DNA of 64,000 nucleotides from Obscuribacter phosphatis_A (lineage in GTDB: Bacteria > Cyanobacteriota > Vampirovibrionia > Obscuribacterales > Obscuribacteraceae): contig JAFLCK010000003.1 of NCBI GenBank assembly GCA_017303615.1, positions 62,001 through 126,000 on the forward strand, read 5' to 3'. A program made the translations under genes and the position numbers. Shown here piece by piece: positions 44,516 through 53,022 of this stretch. Each line of letters starts with the position of its first letter. Position 1 is the stretch's first letter. A model generated the notes under the pieces. That model saw only the letters and a program-made list of their open reading frames with translations, was not told where the DNA came from and ran no database searches.

Positions 44516-45973
44516 CTAATTCTCAGGCTTCCAGCGCAAGTTGGGCTTACGAGCGGCAGTGGCTTCATCAAGACGACCGACCGGGGTATTGTGAGGAGCG
44601 CTGAGGACTAGCTCTTTGTTCTCGTCGATCTCTTTATCTATAGTGACCATGATTTCGGCAAAGCGATCGAGAGTTTCCTTGCACTCAGTCTCGGTGGGCT
44701 CAATCATCATTGCTTCAGGCACCACCAGAGGGAAATAAACGGTCGGGGCATGCACACCATAGTCGAGCAAGCGCTTAGCTATGTTGAGAGTAGGCACACC
44801 TCTTTCTTTCTGCTTAACGCCTGAAAGAACAAATTCGTGCATACAAGGCTGATGATGTGCCACTACGAAATTATTGGAGAGTTTTTTCTTGAGATAATTG
44901 GCGTTCAAAATGGCATCTTTCGAAACTTGGAAGAGCCCGTCGCCGCCATGGGCCAGCAGATAAGAATAAGCTCTGACCAAAATACCGAAGTTGCCGTAGA
45001 AACCCTTTACTTTCCCGATAGACTGAGGTCTATCCCAATTGAGTGTGAAGCCGCCTTCTTTGGTTTTCTCAACGGTTGGTTTGGGCAAGAAAGGCTGCAA
45101 TATATCGCGACAAGCTACAGCACAACCACCGGGTCCACCGCCGCCGTGCGGTGTGGAGAAAGTCTTGTGCAGATTGAGGTGACAGACATCAAAGCCCATA
45201 TCGCCTGGTCTGACAATGCCCATGATGGCGTTCAAGTTGGCGCCGTCATAGTAGAGCAAGCCGCCGGCATCGTGTACCAGTTTCTGCACTTCCATGATTT
45301 CTTCTTCGAAGAGACCTAGTGTGTTGGGGTTAGTCAACATAATGGCGGCGGTATCGTCGCCGAGCACAGCCTTGAGCGAATCGATATCGACCAGACCTTT
45401 GCTGTTGCTCTTGATCTCAACCACTTCAAAGCCGAGTAAAGCAGCCGTGGCCGGGTTGGTACCATGGGCAGTATCAGGCACGATCACTTTCTTGCGCTTA
45501 TGATCGGCTTTAGCCTCAAAATAAGCCTTAATAAGCAAAAGACCGGTCATCTCACCGTGAGCACCGGCAGCTGGCTGCAAGGTAACATGGGGCAATCCGA
45601 CAACGGCGGCAATAGCTTCCTGCAAGTTATAGAGCAGTTCCAAAGCACCTTGTATCTGGTCTACAGGCTGATGAGGATGCAATTCTCTAAAGCCGTCCAA
45701 AGCAGCCATGGCATCATTGACCTTGGGGTTGTACTTCATCGTGCAAGAGCCCAGCGGATAAAAACCAGTATCGATAGAGTGATTCAACTGTGAGAGCCGA
45801 ACAAAGTGACGCACGGCCTCCAGTTCGCTCACTTCGGGCAAGGCCGGCGGCTTATCACGCAAGAAAGCGGCAGGAATCAAATCACCGAGCTTCTTTGACG
45901 GTACCTGGGTGCCAGGCAAAATCTCGGCTCTTCTTCCGGCTCTTGATTTTTCGTAGATAAGCTTTTCCATCAT
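44516..45973 (-). CDS. gcvPB: glycine dehydrogenase (decarboxylating) subunit 2
   Basis: 485 residues, the C-terminal half-type P-protein. GSCTMKYNPKVN, NLHKTFSTPHGGGGPG (PLP lysine) and DTAHGTNPATAALLGFE are characteristic. As part of the two-subunit P-protein of the glycine cleavage system it would need GcvPA, GcvH and GcvT, none of which is adjacent. ATG with AGAGGG upstream; 19 nt after the RNase D-like gene on the same strand. Confidence 0.95.
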   Translation of the reverse strand: MMEKLIYEKSRAGRRAEILPGTQVPSKKLGDLIPAAFLRDKPPALPEVSELEAVRHFVRLSQLNHSIDTGFYPLGSCTMKYNPKVNDAMAALDGFRELHPHQPVDQIQGALELLYNLQEAIAAVVGLPHVTLQPAAGAHGEMTGLLLIKAYFEAKADHKRKKVIVPDTAHGTNPATAALLGFEVVEIKSNSKGLVDIDSLKAVLGDDTAAIMLTNPNTLGLFEEEIMEVQKLVHDAGGLLYYDGANLNAIMGIVRPGDMGFDVCHLNLHKTFSTPHGGGGPGGCAVACRDILQPFLPKPTVEKTKEGGFTLNWDRPQSIGKVKGFYGNFGILVRAYSYLLAHGGDGLFQVSKDAILNANYLKKKLSNNFVVAHHQPCMHEFVLSGVKQKERGVPTLNIAKRLLDYGVHAPTVYFPLVVPEAMMIEPTETECKETLDRFAEIMVTIDKEIDENKELVLSAPHNTPVGRLDEATAARKPNLRWKPEN

Positions 45974-45992
45974 TTCCCTCTAGTTTTTAGGT

Positions 45993-46649
45993 TCAGTGCT
46001 CAAAAATATCTCTGTAGCCAAGCCTGTCGAGTTCACAAATAGTAGGCAAAGCCTGACAGAGTTTGGCATGCACATCGGTGCGCTCTTCTCTTTCGAGAAG
46101 TTCGACAATAATCTTGTAAATTGGCAGCAGCATACGCACATCATTGGCGGCATACTCCAACTGCGACTCGGTAAGATGCGGCTGTGCCCAGTCGCTGGTC
46201 TGGTCAGACTTATCTAGCTCGATAGCCAAAAGCTCGCGGGTAAGCTCTTTCAGACTATGTTTGTCTGTATAAGTACGCACCAATTTGGAAGCAATCTTGG
46301 TACAAAAAATAGGATTAACGTCAATACCAAGGTAATACTTCAAAACTGAAACATCAAAACGAGCATAATGAAATAGTTTGATCACATTTTCAGCATGACA
46401 AAGGGTTTTGACATTGCTTGGCAAACTCGGGTCGAACATGCTCTTGTCTTTATATCTGACAAAACTGACAACGCCTTCATCGTCGCAAATCTGCACCAGG
46501 CATAAACGATCACGGCGCAGAATCAAGCCCCTGGTTTCAGTATCAATAGCTATAACTTTCTTGGTCAAGTAATGTCTCAGTCTGTCGTCGGGCAGATCGC
46601 CTTCAAACAGCTCAGGTTTTCTATGCTTGACCAGTAAATCAGTCTTCAA
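45993..46649 (-). CDS. RNase D-like 3'-5' exonuclease domain protein
   Basis: 218 residues, a single DEDD exonuclease domain: IAIDTETRGLILRRDRLCLV (D-E), NVIKLFHYARFDVSVLKYY (D) and LEYAANDVRMLLPIY (YxxxD). The HRDC domains of E. coli RNase D are absent, as in many short homologues. It probably processes RNA 3' ends. TTG start supported by a GGGGG stretch 6-10 nt upstream. Linked to gcvPB only by spacing. Confidence 0.88.
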   Translation of the reverse strand: MKTDLLVKHRKPELFEGDLPDDRLRHYLTKKVIAIDTETRGLILRRDRLCLVQICDDEGVVSFVRYKDKSMFDPSLPSNVKTLCHAENVIKLFHYARFDVSVLKYYLGIDVNPIFCTKIASKLVRTYTDKHSLKELTRELLAIELDKSDQTSDWAQPHLTESQLEYAANDVRMLLPIYKIIVELLEREERTDVHAKLCQALPTICELDRLGYRDIFEH

Positions 46650-46749
46650 AAGGGCCCCCTGATATTTATCACTGAGCCAAATTATAGAAGCTTGGCGAAG
46701 CTTCAGTCCAAGTATAGAGAGCTTCTAATCTTTACCCCAGTGGCAGTTC

Positions 46750-48078
46750 TTAAGACTGGCAGTTCTTAAGAGCAGCAGCCTCAGCCAAGTGCATCACCTT
46801 GACATTCTGCTTGCGTGCCTTGACGCCCGCTTCCAATTGCAAAAGGCAGCCAGGGTTAGCCGTCACGACCACATCAGCGCCACATTTTTCTAAACAATCC
46901 ATCTTGGCATCGAGCACTGCCAAAGAAGTTTCTGTATTGATGAGGTTGTAAATGCCGGCGCTACCGCAACAATGCTCATTATTCTCCAGTTCCACCCGCT
47001 CAATCAGACCGATCTTGCTTAGATAGTCAAGAATCGCCTCGGGCTCAGAGCGCACCCCTTGAGCATGGGCCAGGTGACAGGCAGCATGATAAGCCACCTT
47101 TTTCCTAGGAGCAGAGGACTGGCTGTCTTTACCGGCACAGTCATTTAGACTTGCGGCATAGACCTCTGAAAAATCACGCACTCGCCCGGCAAACAATCGC
47201 GCCCGCTCAACGAGGTGCTTATCGACTGCCGCCCCCTGCAATAAATGTTCATAGCTCTTGAGCATTGCCCCGCAACCGGCCGAAGTGACAACTATTTCAC
47301 CGCTAGTCTTTTCGAAGAACTCTATATTGGCAATAGCAAGTTTTACTGCCAGGTCCGAGTCGCCGGCATGGTGGGCAAGCGCACCGCAACAGGTCTGCTT
47401 GGGCAACTGCAAATTATGACTTGCGGCTAAGACTCTGACAGCATCAAGATTGACGTGGTTGTAAAAAACATCCATGACACAGCCGCGAAAAAACTGAATT
47501 ACCGAAGTATTCTTAGAAATATTCTTACGCTCTATTTCTGAAGCCAGACTGCGATGCAATCTCATTGCTGGTGTAAAAGTGACAAAATCACAAAGTTTGG
47601 CGATAAAGGGATGAGGAAAGACCGACCGGATTAGATAGGGGACTTTGGTTAAGCCCAAAATCTGCACAAAATTCAAAAGATAACCAAGCAATCTAAGCAA
47701 CCAATAATTAGGCAAGACCTGGGCAAAGGCAAAACGCATCAAGGCGGCAAGAAGCGGTGTTCGACGCGCCGCCAGCTGCGGTCGCACACTCTCCAAAATC
47801 TCTTCGTAATGCACCCCGGAAGGACAAGCAGTCTGGCAGCCCAGACAACCCAAACAAGCAGATAAGTGCTGGGCGGCCCGATCTGACAAACTTCCTGCTT
47901 CTGCGCTCTTAGCCACTGCCAATATGCGTCCTCGCGGAGACTGGCTCTCTAAGCCAGAGACAAGATAGGTAGGACAGGCAGGCAGACAAAGACCACAATG
48001 AATGCAGCTGGAAAGCAGTTCTTTCGAGACTTTCAAACTGGAGAGATCTATTAATCTATCGGGTTCAGTACTGCTCAT
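46750..48078 (-). CDS. glcF: glycolate oxidase iron-sulfur subunit
   Basis: About 442 residues. Two 4Fe-4S motifs near the N-terminus (CIHCGLCLPACP, CLGCLGCQTACPSG) and two CCG domains (TCCGALAHHAGD, EHCCGSAGIYNL) are as in GlcF/LutA-like proteins. With GlcD/GlcE it passes electrons from glycolate (or lactate) to quinone. ATG at 48078 is chosen, with GAGGAAA upstream, 7 nt after the glcE stop. GlcD is not here. Confidence 0.9.
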   Translation of the reverse strand: MSSTEPDRLIDLSSLKVSKELLSSCIHCGLCLPACPTYLVSGLESQSPRGRILAVAKSAEAGSLSDRAAQHLSACLGCLGCQTACPSGVHYEEILESVRPQLAARRTPLLAALMRFAFAQVLPNYWLLRLLGYLLNFVQILGLTKVPYLIRSVFPHPFIAKLCDFVTFTPAMRLHRSLASEIERKNISKNTSVIQFFRGCVMDVFYNHVNLDAVRVLAASHNLQLPKQTCCGALAHHAGDSDLAVKLAIANIEFFEKTSGEIVVTSAGCGAMLKSYEHLLQGAAVDKHLVERARLFAGRVRDFSEVYAASLNDCAGKDSQSSAPRKKVAYHAACHLAHAQGVRSEPEAILDYLSKIGLIERVELENNEHCCGSAGIYNLINTETSLAVLDAKMDCLEKCGADVVVTANPGCLLQLEAGVKARKQNVKVMHLAEAAALKNCQS

Positions 48079-48085
48079 AGATTTC

Positions 48086-49363
48086 CTAGATTCCTCGATT
48101 TCCTCGAAAAATCGGCTCGAAGATACCAAAACGCGCTCTTGGATCTAGCGCCTCTTTCAGCCGACCAAAATAATATGAATCTGCGCCTTGGTCTGAGGAA
48201 AAAAGAAGCAGTCCGGAGAGGCGCAACTGAAAGGCAAATCTATCGAAACTATAAATGCTGGACCCGACTTCTTTTTCATTTTGTCTATCTTTATTGAAGA
48301 CTGCAAAAAGAGCACCAAGAACTTGATCTATAGAAGAAAACAGTTCAAGCCCCCCATCTTTGACACTGTGGCTGCTAAGCAAGCCGGCAAGAGAAATAGT
48401 GAGACGCCCGTGAGCCGGTCTGTAGCGAAAGGGAAGAGCCCAACTTGCCAAAGCCTCGATAAACTTGGCAGCTAATTTGAGCGAACAAAAAAGGTCTAAG
48501 CGATCAAGCCAAGGACTATCGTAATCGGTAAAGAAAGTTTCTTCACTGAGCCCGCTAGTTTGCACTGGCAAATCGGGCGGGGCAAGAGCCAAGACTTTAG
48601 CGCCTAATTCATCGACATAACTGCCCGGCCCATCAAATGACATAGCCAAGGCGCAATTCTCGTGTTGAGAAACAAGCTCAAGAGCACTAAAAGAAATGCC
48701 GGAAGAAAGAGCCCTTGCTGCAAAATCAAGCAAAGTCTTTGCCTGCTGCTGTTTTGACCGCGTATGAAGCAAGAAAAACCGCCTGGTTTGGGGCTTGGCA
48801 AAGAGTCTCAAGAAATAAGTGAGGGGCAAGCCAAAAAAGTGATTGCCGACAAAAAGCTTGGTGACATCATAGCCGGTGACATTCTTAACCACGCGCCCAC
48901 CGCCTTTGACAAGCCTGCCATCGCCATCTAGAAAGCTCAGACCAAGCAAATTGGAGCGCAGAGCACCATAGCCGGTTTCAAGAACGCCACCGTCCCCCAA
49001 TCGGAAAAGCTCTAATAAGGAAAGCGAAGCATAGGCGCTTGACACAGGGAATATCTGCCCGGCCAGTTGCTCTTGCACAAAAGACAAAGCTGTACCAGCT
49101 TGAAATTCAGCCACAAGATCTGAAACCACGTACTCGCATTGCCCGAAAAAAGCCGACATGTCTAGGCAGGCAAGATCGCGATCGCCTCTTGTCTGGTCTA
49201 CCAAATACAAAAAATCAGCTGCTAACTGAGAGTTATGGGGCAGCACCAATTGAGATGCTTGCAACAGCCGCACAAGCTCGACCATGCCCACCGGGCGAAA
49301 ACTGAGCGCCTCACTTTGTGGCGCTTTTGCAAGCGCCGAGAAGAGGCTGGATATAGATGGCAT
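48086..49363 (-). CDS. glcE: glycolate oxidase FAD-binding subunit
   Basis: About 425 residues. Divergent FAD_binding_4 domain (residues about 20-190) with RSNLLGLSFLDGDGRL and GGRVVKNVTGYDVTKLF, the VKNVxGYD signature of GlcE. The C-terminal half is poorly conserved. ATG at 49363 is preferred over a start at 49432 that nearly touches the divergent csaB start. Upstream of glcF in a two-gene operon. The catalytic GlcD is missing from the neighbourhood. Confidence 0.85.
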   Translation of the reverse strand: MPSISSLFSALAKAPQSEALSFRPVGMVELVRLLQASQLVLPHNSQLAADFLYLVDQTRGDRDLACLDMSAFFGQCEYVVSDLVAEFQAGTALSFVQEQLAGQIFPVSSAYASLSLLELFRLGDGGVLETGYGALRSNLLGLSFLDGDGRLVKGGGRVVKNVTGYDVTKLFVGNHFFGLPLTYFLRLFAKPQTRRFFLLHTRSKQQQAKTLLDFAARALSSGISFSALELVSQHENCALAMSFDGPGSYVDELGAKVLALAPPDLPVQTSGLSEETFFTDYDSPWLDRLDLFCSLKLAAKFIEALASWALPFRYRPAHGRLTISLAGLLSSHSVKDGGLELFSSIDQVLGALFAVFNKDRQNEKEVGSSIYSFDRFAFQLRLSGLLLFSSDQGADSYYFGRLKEALDPRARFGIFEPIFRGNRGI

Positions 49364-49432
49364 ATATTCCACTTTGAAAAACTTGCCTTCTGCTTGGGCG
49401 AAATTGCCTGGGCAACTGATAATATAACGCAA

Positions 49433-50521
49433 ATGAAGGTTTCAGACACTCGCAAAAAAATTGTCGTATCGGGCTACTATGGCTTCGATAATCTTGGCGA
49501 CGAGGCCATTCTAGAAGTTCTAACCTCTGAACTCAAAGAATTTTCAGATCCCCAAAATATTGTCGTACTTTCGCAAGACCCGGAAACCACAAAGAAACGT
49601 TATGGCGTTGATGCCATAAACCGTTGGCGACTGCCTGAGATAGCCGCCCAACTTAGACAAGCCCGACTCTTTGTCAGTGGAGGCGGCGGACTTTTCCAAG
49701 ACACCGAATCGGTCAAGTCTGTCATCTACTACGGCGGGCTCATTTCGATTGCCACTGCCTGCGGTGCACCAACCTTTATTTACGCTCAGGGACTGGGTCC
49801 CCTTAAGACCGCACTGGGAAAGTTGATTACCAGACTAGCCTTGGCTCAGCCCACGCTCATTGCAGTAAGAGACTCAAAATCGCTAGCCTTATTGCAAGAA
49901 TGGCGCTTGCCGGCTCATGAAACCGGCGACCCGGTTTGGTTGATGGAGCCGAGCGCCTTGCCGCCCGGCATTGCCGAAAAACTGAAAGAACAACAAGGAA
50001 AAATTTTAGCCCTCTCTTTGCGCAAACTAGAGAAGTTTGGGGAAGGGCAGATTCGCCTGCTTGCCAAAAGTCTAAGCAAGACATTTGGCGGCGACTATAC
50101 ACTCCTGGCTTTGCCTTTGCAAAAAAATCAAGATCAAGAACCTTTGGCGGTATTTACCAATGAATGGCTCAAGCTTGGGGGCAAGGACCTCCCACTAGAT
50201 TTCACTTTGATTGAAAAGCCAAGCCAGTGGCTAGCCCTCATCGCCCAAGCTGATTTTCTAGTAGGTATGAGGCTGCATTCTCTTATCATGGCGCTCTCTC
50301 AAAATATACCGGTAGCTGGTTTAGCCTACGACCCCAAAGTAACGCATGTGCTTGAGGAATTCGAAGCTCTTTCGCTACCTCTGCAGACAGAGAAAGAAAG
50401 TGACTACGCCATAGATCTTCAGAATTATATAAATCAGTCAAAATCAGCAAATCATCTGCTCAGAATGAGACAGGCGGCTTGTCAGAACAAGGCGCTTCTG
50501 GCTAAAATTCTCTCCGATTGA
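49433..50521 (+). CDS. csaB: CsaB-type polysaccharide pyruvyl transferase
   Basis: About 362 residues. GYYGFDNLGDEAILEVL at the start and VGMRLHSLIMALSQNIPV near the end are the family motifs. CsaB ketal-pyruvylates a secondary wall polysaccharide that anchors SLH-domain S-layer proteins; cyanobacteria have it too. ATG at 49433 follows the family start; upstream extension overlaps glcE. The next gene, a TagA-type transferase, starts 10 nt later. Confidence 0.92.
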   Translation: MKVSDTRKKIVVSGYYGFDNLGDEAILEVLTSELKEFSDPQNIVVLSQDPETTKKRYGVDAINRWRLPEIAAQLRQARLFVSGGGGLFQDTESVKSVIYYGGLISIATACGAPTFIYAQGLGPLKTALGKLITRLALAQPTLIAVRDSKSLALLQEWRLPAHETGDPVWLMEPSALPPGIAEKLKEQQGKILALSLRKLEKFGEGQIRLLAKSLSKTFGGDYTLLALPLQKNQDQEPLAVFTNEWLKLGGKDLPLDFTLIEKPSQWLALIAQADFLVGMRLHSLIMALSQNIPVAGLAYDPKVTHVLEEFEALSLPLQTEKESDYAIDLQNYINQSKSANHLLRMRQAACQNKALLAKILSD

Positions 50522-50531
50522 GGCAAGTAAA

Positions 50532-51371
50532 TTGAACAACTTAAGTGCACAAAATCTGCAAAATCGCGGCATAGCCAGAGCCTATGTCTTAGGCTACCCG
50601 GTCGACATAGTCTCTATGGTAGATGCCCTCAATCTGATTGGCGAGTTTTGGCAAAACCATAAGCCCATGCATGTTGTCACACTCAATGCCGAAATGACCA
50701 TGCAGTCGCTTAGCAATAACGAACTGGGCCAAATCATCGAGAAAGCTGATTTAGTTGTCCCAGACGGCGCCGGAGTAATTTTGGCCTTACGCGCTCGCGG
50801 AGCAGAATTTGAAAAGGTCAGCCGTTTGCCGGGTATCGAACTGGCAGCAAACACACTTGAAACAGCAAACAGATTAGGCAAGAAAGTTGCACTTCTGGGT
50901 GGAAAACCCGAAGTGATGGAGAACCTGATCAAAGTTGTGAAAGAGAAATATCCAGGTATCAAGCTGACAGCAGCAATCAATGGCTACTTCAAAGAAGAGG
51001 AAGAAGCCAAAGTTGTGGAAGAACTGGCAGCAGAGAGTCCTGATTTGCTTCTGGTCGCTCTTGGAGTACCAAGGCAGGAATATTTCATCCATAAGCATCG
51101 CCCTAAGTTTCCCAACACAGTCATGATTGGTGTTGGCGGCTCTTTCGACGTCTGGACCGGCTATGTACAAAGGGCGCCGGAAACCTATCAGAAATTACAC
51201 CTAGAGTGGCTCTATCGTCTTATCAAAGAACCATGGCGCTTCAAAAGAATGGCTGGTACGCTGCCCAAGTTTGCCGTAAGCTCGTTACTTGAAAGTCTTT
51301 CAGGCAAGATGAAAGCCACTATTGCCCGGAATCCCTTACAAGAAGCGATGGAAGCCGAAGCGCGGAAGTAA
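50532..51371 (+). CDS. WecG/TagA/CpsF-family glycosyltransferase
   Basis: 279 residues, GT26. VTLNAEMTMQSLSNNE, DLVVPDGAGVILALRARG, SRLPGIEL, LVALGVPRQEYFIHKHRPK and GSFDVWTGYVQRAPE are characteristic. Family members add ManNAc(A) to lipid-linked GlcNAc in wall or enterobacterial-antigen synthesis. TTG start, GAGG upstream. Cluster with csaB suggests a pyruvylated wall glycan. Confidence 0.92.
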   Translation: MNNLSAQNLQNRGIARAYVLGYPVDIVSMVDALNLIGEFWQNHKPMHVVTLNAEMTMQSLSNNELGQIIEKADLVVPDGAGVILALRARGAEFEKVSRLPGIELAANTLETANRLGKKVALLGGKPEVMENLIKVVKEKYPGIKLTAAINGYFKEEEEAKVVEELAAESPDLLLVALGVPRQEYFIHKHRPKFPNTVMIGVGGSFDVWTGYVQRAPETYQKLHLEWLYRLIKEPWRFKRMAGTLPKFAVSSLLESLSGKMKATIARNPLQEAMEAEARK

Positions 51372-51377
51372 GTCACT

Positions 51378-51782
51378 ATGCTCTTTGATCTCAGTTTTAT
51401 GCCCGACTTGGCACAAGAAGAAAGACAGAGAGCGGTGAAGGAGCTCGACTTGAGAAGTCTGGCCCATCTTGGTGACGCTGTTTTTGAACTCTATGAAAGA
51501 CAGCGTCAAATTTTAGAACAAAGCACTGTGCGCAAATTGCACGACAAAGTTGTGGGCAGGGTTAATTCAAAAGAGCAAGCAAGACTGCTTTTGGCACTCA
51601 AGCCACACCTGACAGAGGAAGAAAACGATATCGTCCGCCGTGCCCGCAATCTCAAGGCCGGCATAAGACGAAATGTCGAACAAGCCACTCTGCGCCAAGC
51701 CACGGCTTTTGAAGCCCTGATAGGATTCCTTTACCTGACCGATGAGACCAGGCTAAGGCTCTTGCTCGATATGACAACTTAG
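51378..51782 (+). CDS. mrnC: Mini-ribonuclease III
   Basis: 134 residues, RNase III catalytic domain without the dsRNA-binding domain: SLAHLGDAVFELYERQRQ and FEALIGFLYL hold the acid cluster. Mini-III matures 23S rRNA ends in Firmicutes and cyanobacteria. 6 nt downstream of the glycosyltransferase; cotranscription likely. ATG start. Confidence 0.9.
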   Translation: MLFDLSFMPDLAQEERQRAVKELDLRSLAHLGDAVFELYERQRQILEQSTVRKLHDKVVGRVNSKEQARLLLALKPHLTEEENDIVRRARNLKAGIRRNVEQATLRQATAFEALIGFLYLTDETRLRLLLDMTT

Positions 51783-51911
51783 CGGACTAAATCTTAAGAG
51801 TAGGTTGTAATGCACCGAGCACCGACTAACTGGTGTTAACTTTACGACAGGGGCGCTAATTCAGCGTCCGCGAGACTTACTGAAAGCCCTCATTATTTAG
51901 AATAGATAAAG

Positions 51912-53021
51912 ATGTCTCTTCAAACCGAAGAAATCTACCGCACGCTCCTGCTCTATTCGGCCGACGCCGTAATAGTCACCGACTGCGCCGGCACAATTAC
52001 CACCACCAATCCATCTTTTGCCAAACTGGTGGGTGCCGCTGTCGAAGAACTGATCGGCACAAGTCTGGCCAATCTAGTAGTAGCAGATTGGGAACACGCC
52101 GAAGAAAAAACACTCGGTCAGAATATAAATGCTGACATTAGTGAGGCAGAGTCGGCTGGCGACACGCAAGCCGTCACTATATTGAGTCGCACCGGCTCCG
52201 AGCTGATCATGCCCGCAGCCCGCTTTCCTCTCTTCAATCAAAAGAGCGGAAAACCAGATGGTCATTTGACCATCATTTATGTTATTCAAGCCAATTCCCT
52301 GCAACAAGCCCAAACCGAATTCGTCAGCACGGTTTCGCACGAGTTGCGTACGCCGCTCACCAGTATCAAAGGCTTTGCCGACACCATATTGAGGGCCGGC
52401 GACCGCCTCGACAGCTCGCAGCAGAGACGCTATGTCGGCATCATCAAAGACCAGGCAGATAGGCTCACCAGGCTGGTGGAAGATCTACTAGCCGTATCAA
52501 GGCTGGAGTCGAAGAAGCTGCAACTAACAATTAGAGCTCTAGACTTAAAAGAAGCAATCGAAAGGGTGCAGCAGAACCTGGCTGATAAAGCCAAGAAGCA
52601 CTCCGTGATACTACAGATACCACCAGGGCTGACACCGGTCTGGGCCGATGCCGACCGGCTCGAACAAATTCTCACCAATCTTATCGACAATGCCATCAAG
52701 TATTCGCAAGCCGGCACCACGGTAACGATCACAGCCAAAGGCATACAAGATACACCAGAGATGGTCGAATTCAGCGTCTGCGATCAAGGTGTAGGAATAC
52801 CGGAAGAGCACCTCCCTCAAGTCTTTTCAAAGTTCGGCAGACTAGATAACCCACTGGTTAGACAGACCGAAGGCACAGGCTTGGGACTCTATATCACCCG
52901 CTCTCTGGTGCTTGCCTTAGGCGGACAAATCACTGTAGAGAGTGTACCTGGTTCCACCACATTTACAGTCAAGCTACCCGCAGCCACCCCCGAACAACAA
53001 GCAGCCCGAGGCAGAGGTTAA
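51912..53021 (+). CDS. PAS-domain histidine kinase
   Basis: 369 residues, soluble. PAS domain (about 8-125, LYSADAVIVTDCAGTI onward), HisKA (FVSTVSHELRTPLTSIKGFA) and HATPase (NLIDNAIKYSQAG, CDQGVGIPEE, GTGLGLYI). Catalytic His and ATP-lid motifs are intact. It is followed after 1 nt by the degenerate receiver-GGDEF-receiver protein, so the two are probably functionally linked although that partner lacks a usual phosphoacceptor. Confidence 0.92.
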   Translation: MSLQTEEIYRTLLLYSADAVIVTDCAGTITTTNPSFAKLVGAAVEELIGTSLANLVVADWEHAEEKTLGQNINADISEAESAGDTQAVTILSRTGSELIMPAARFPLFNQKSGKPDGHLTIIYVIQANSLQQAQTEFVSTVSHELRTPLTSIKGFADTILRAGDRLDSSQQRRYVGIIKDQADRLTRLVEDLLAVSRLESKKLQLTIRALDLKEAIERVQQNLADKAKKHSVILQIPPGLTPVWADADRLEQILTNLIDNAIKYSQAGTTVTITAKGIQDTPEMVEFSVCDQGVGIPEEHLPQVFSKFGRLDNPLVRQTEGTGLGLYITRSLVLALGGQITVESVPGSTTFTVKLPAATPEQQAARGRG

Positions 53022-53022
53022 T

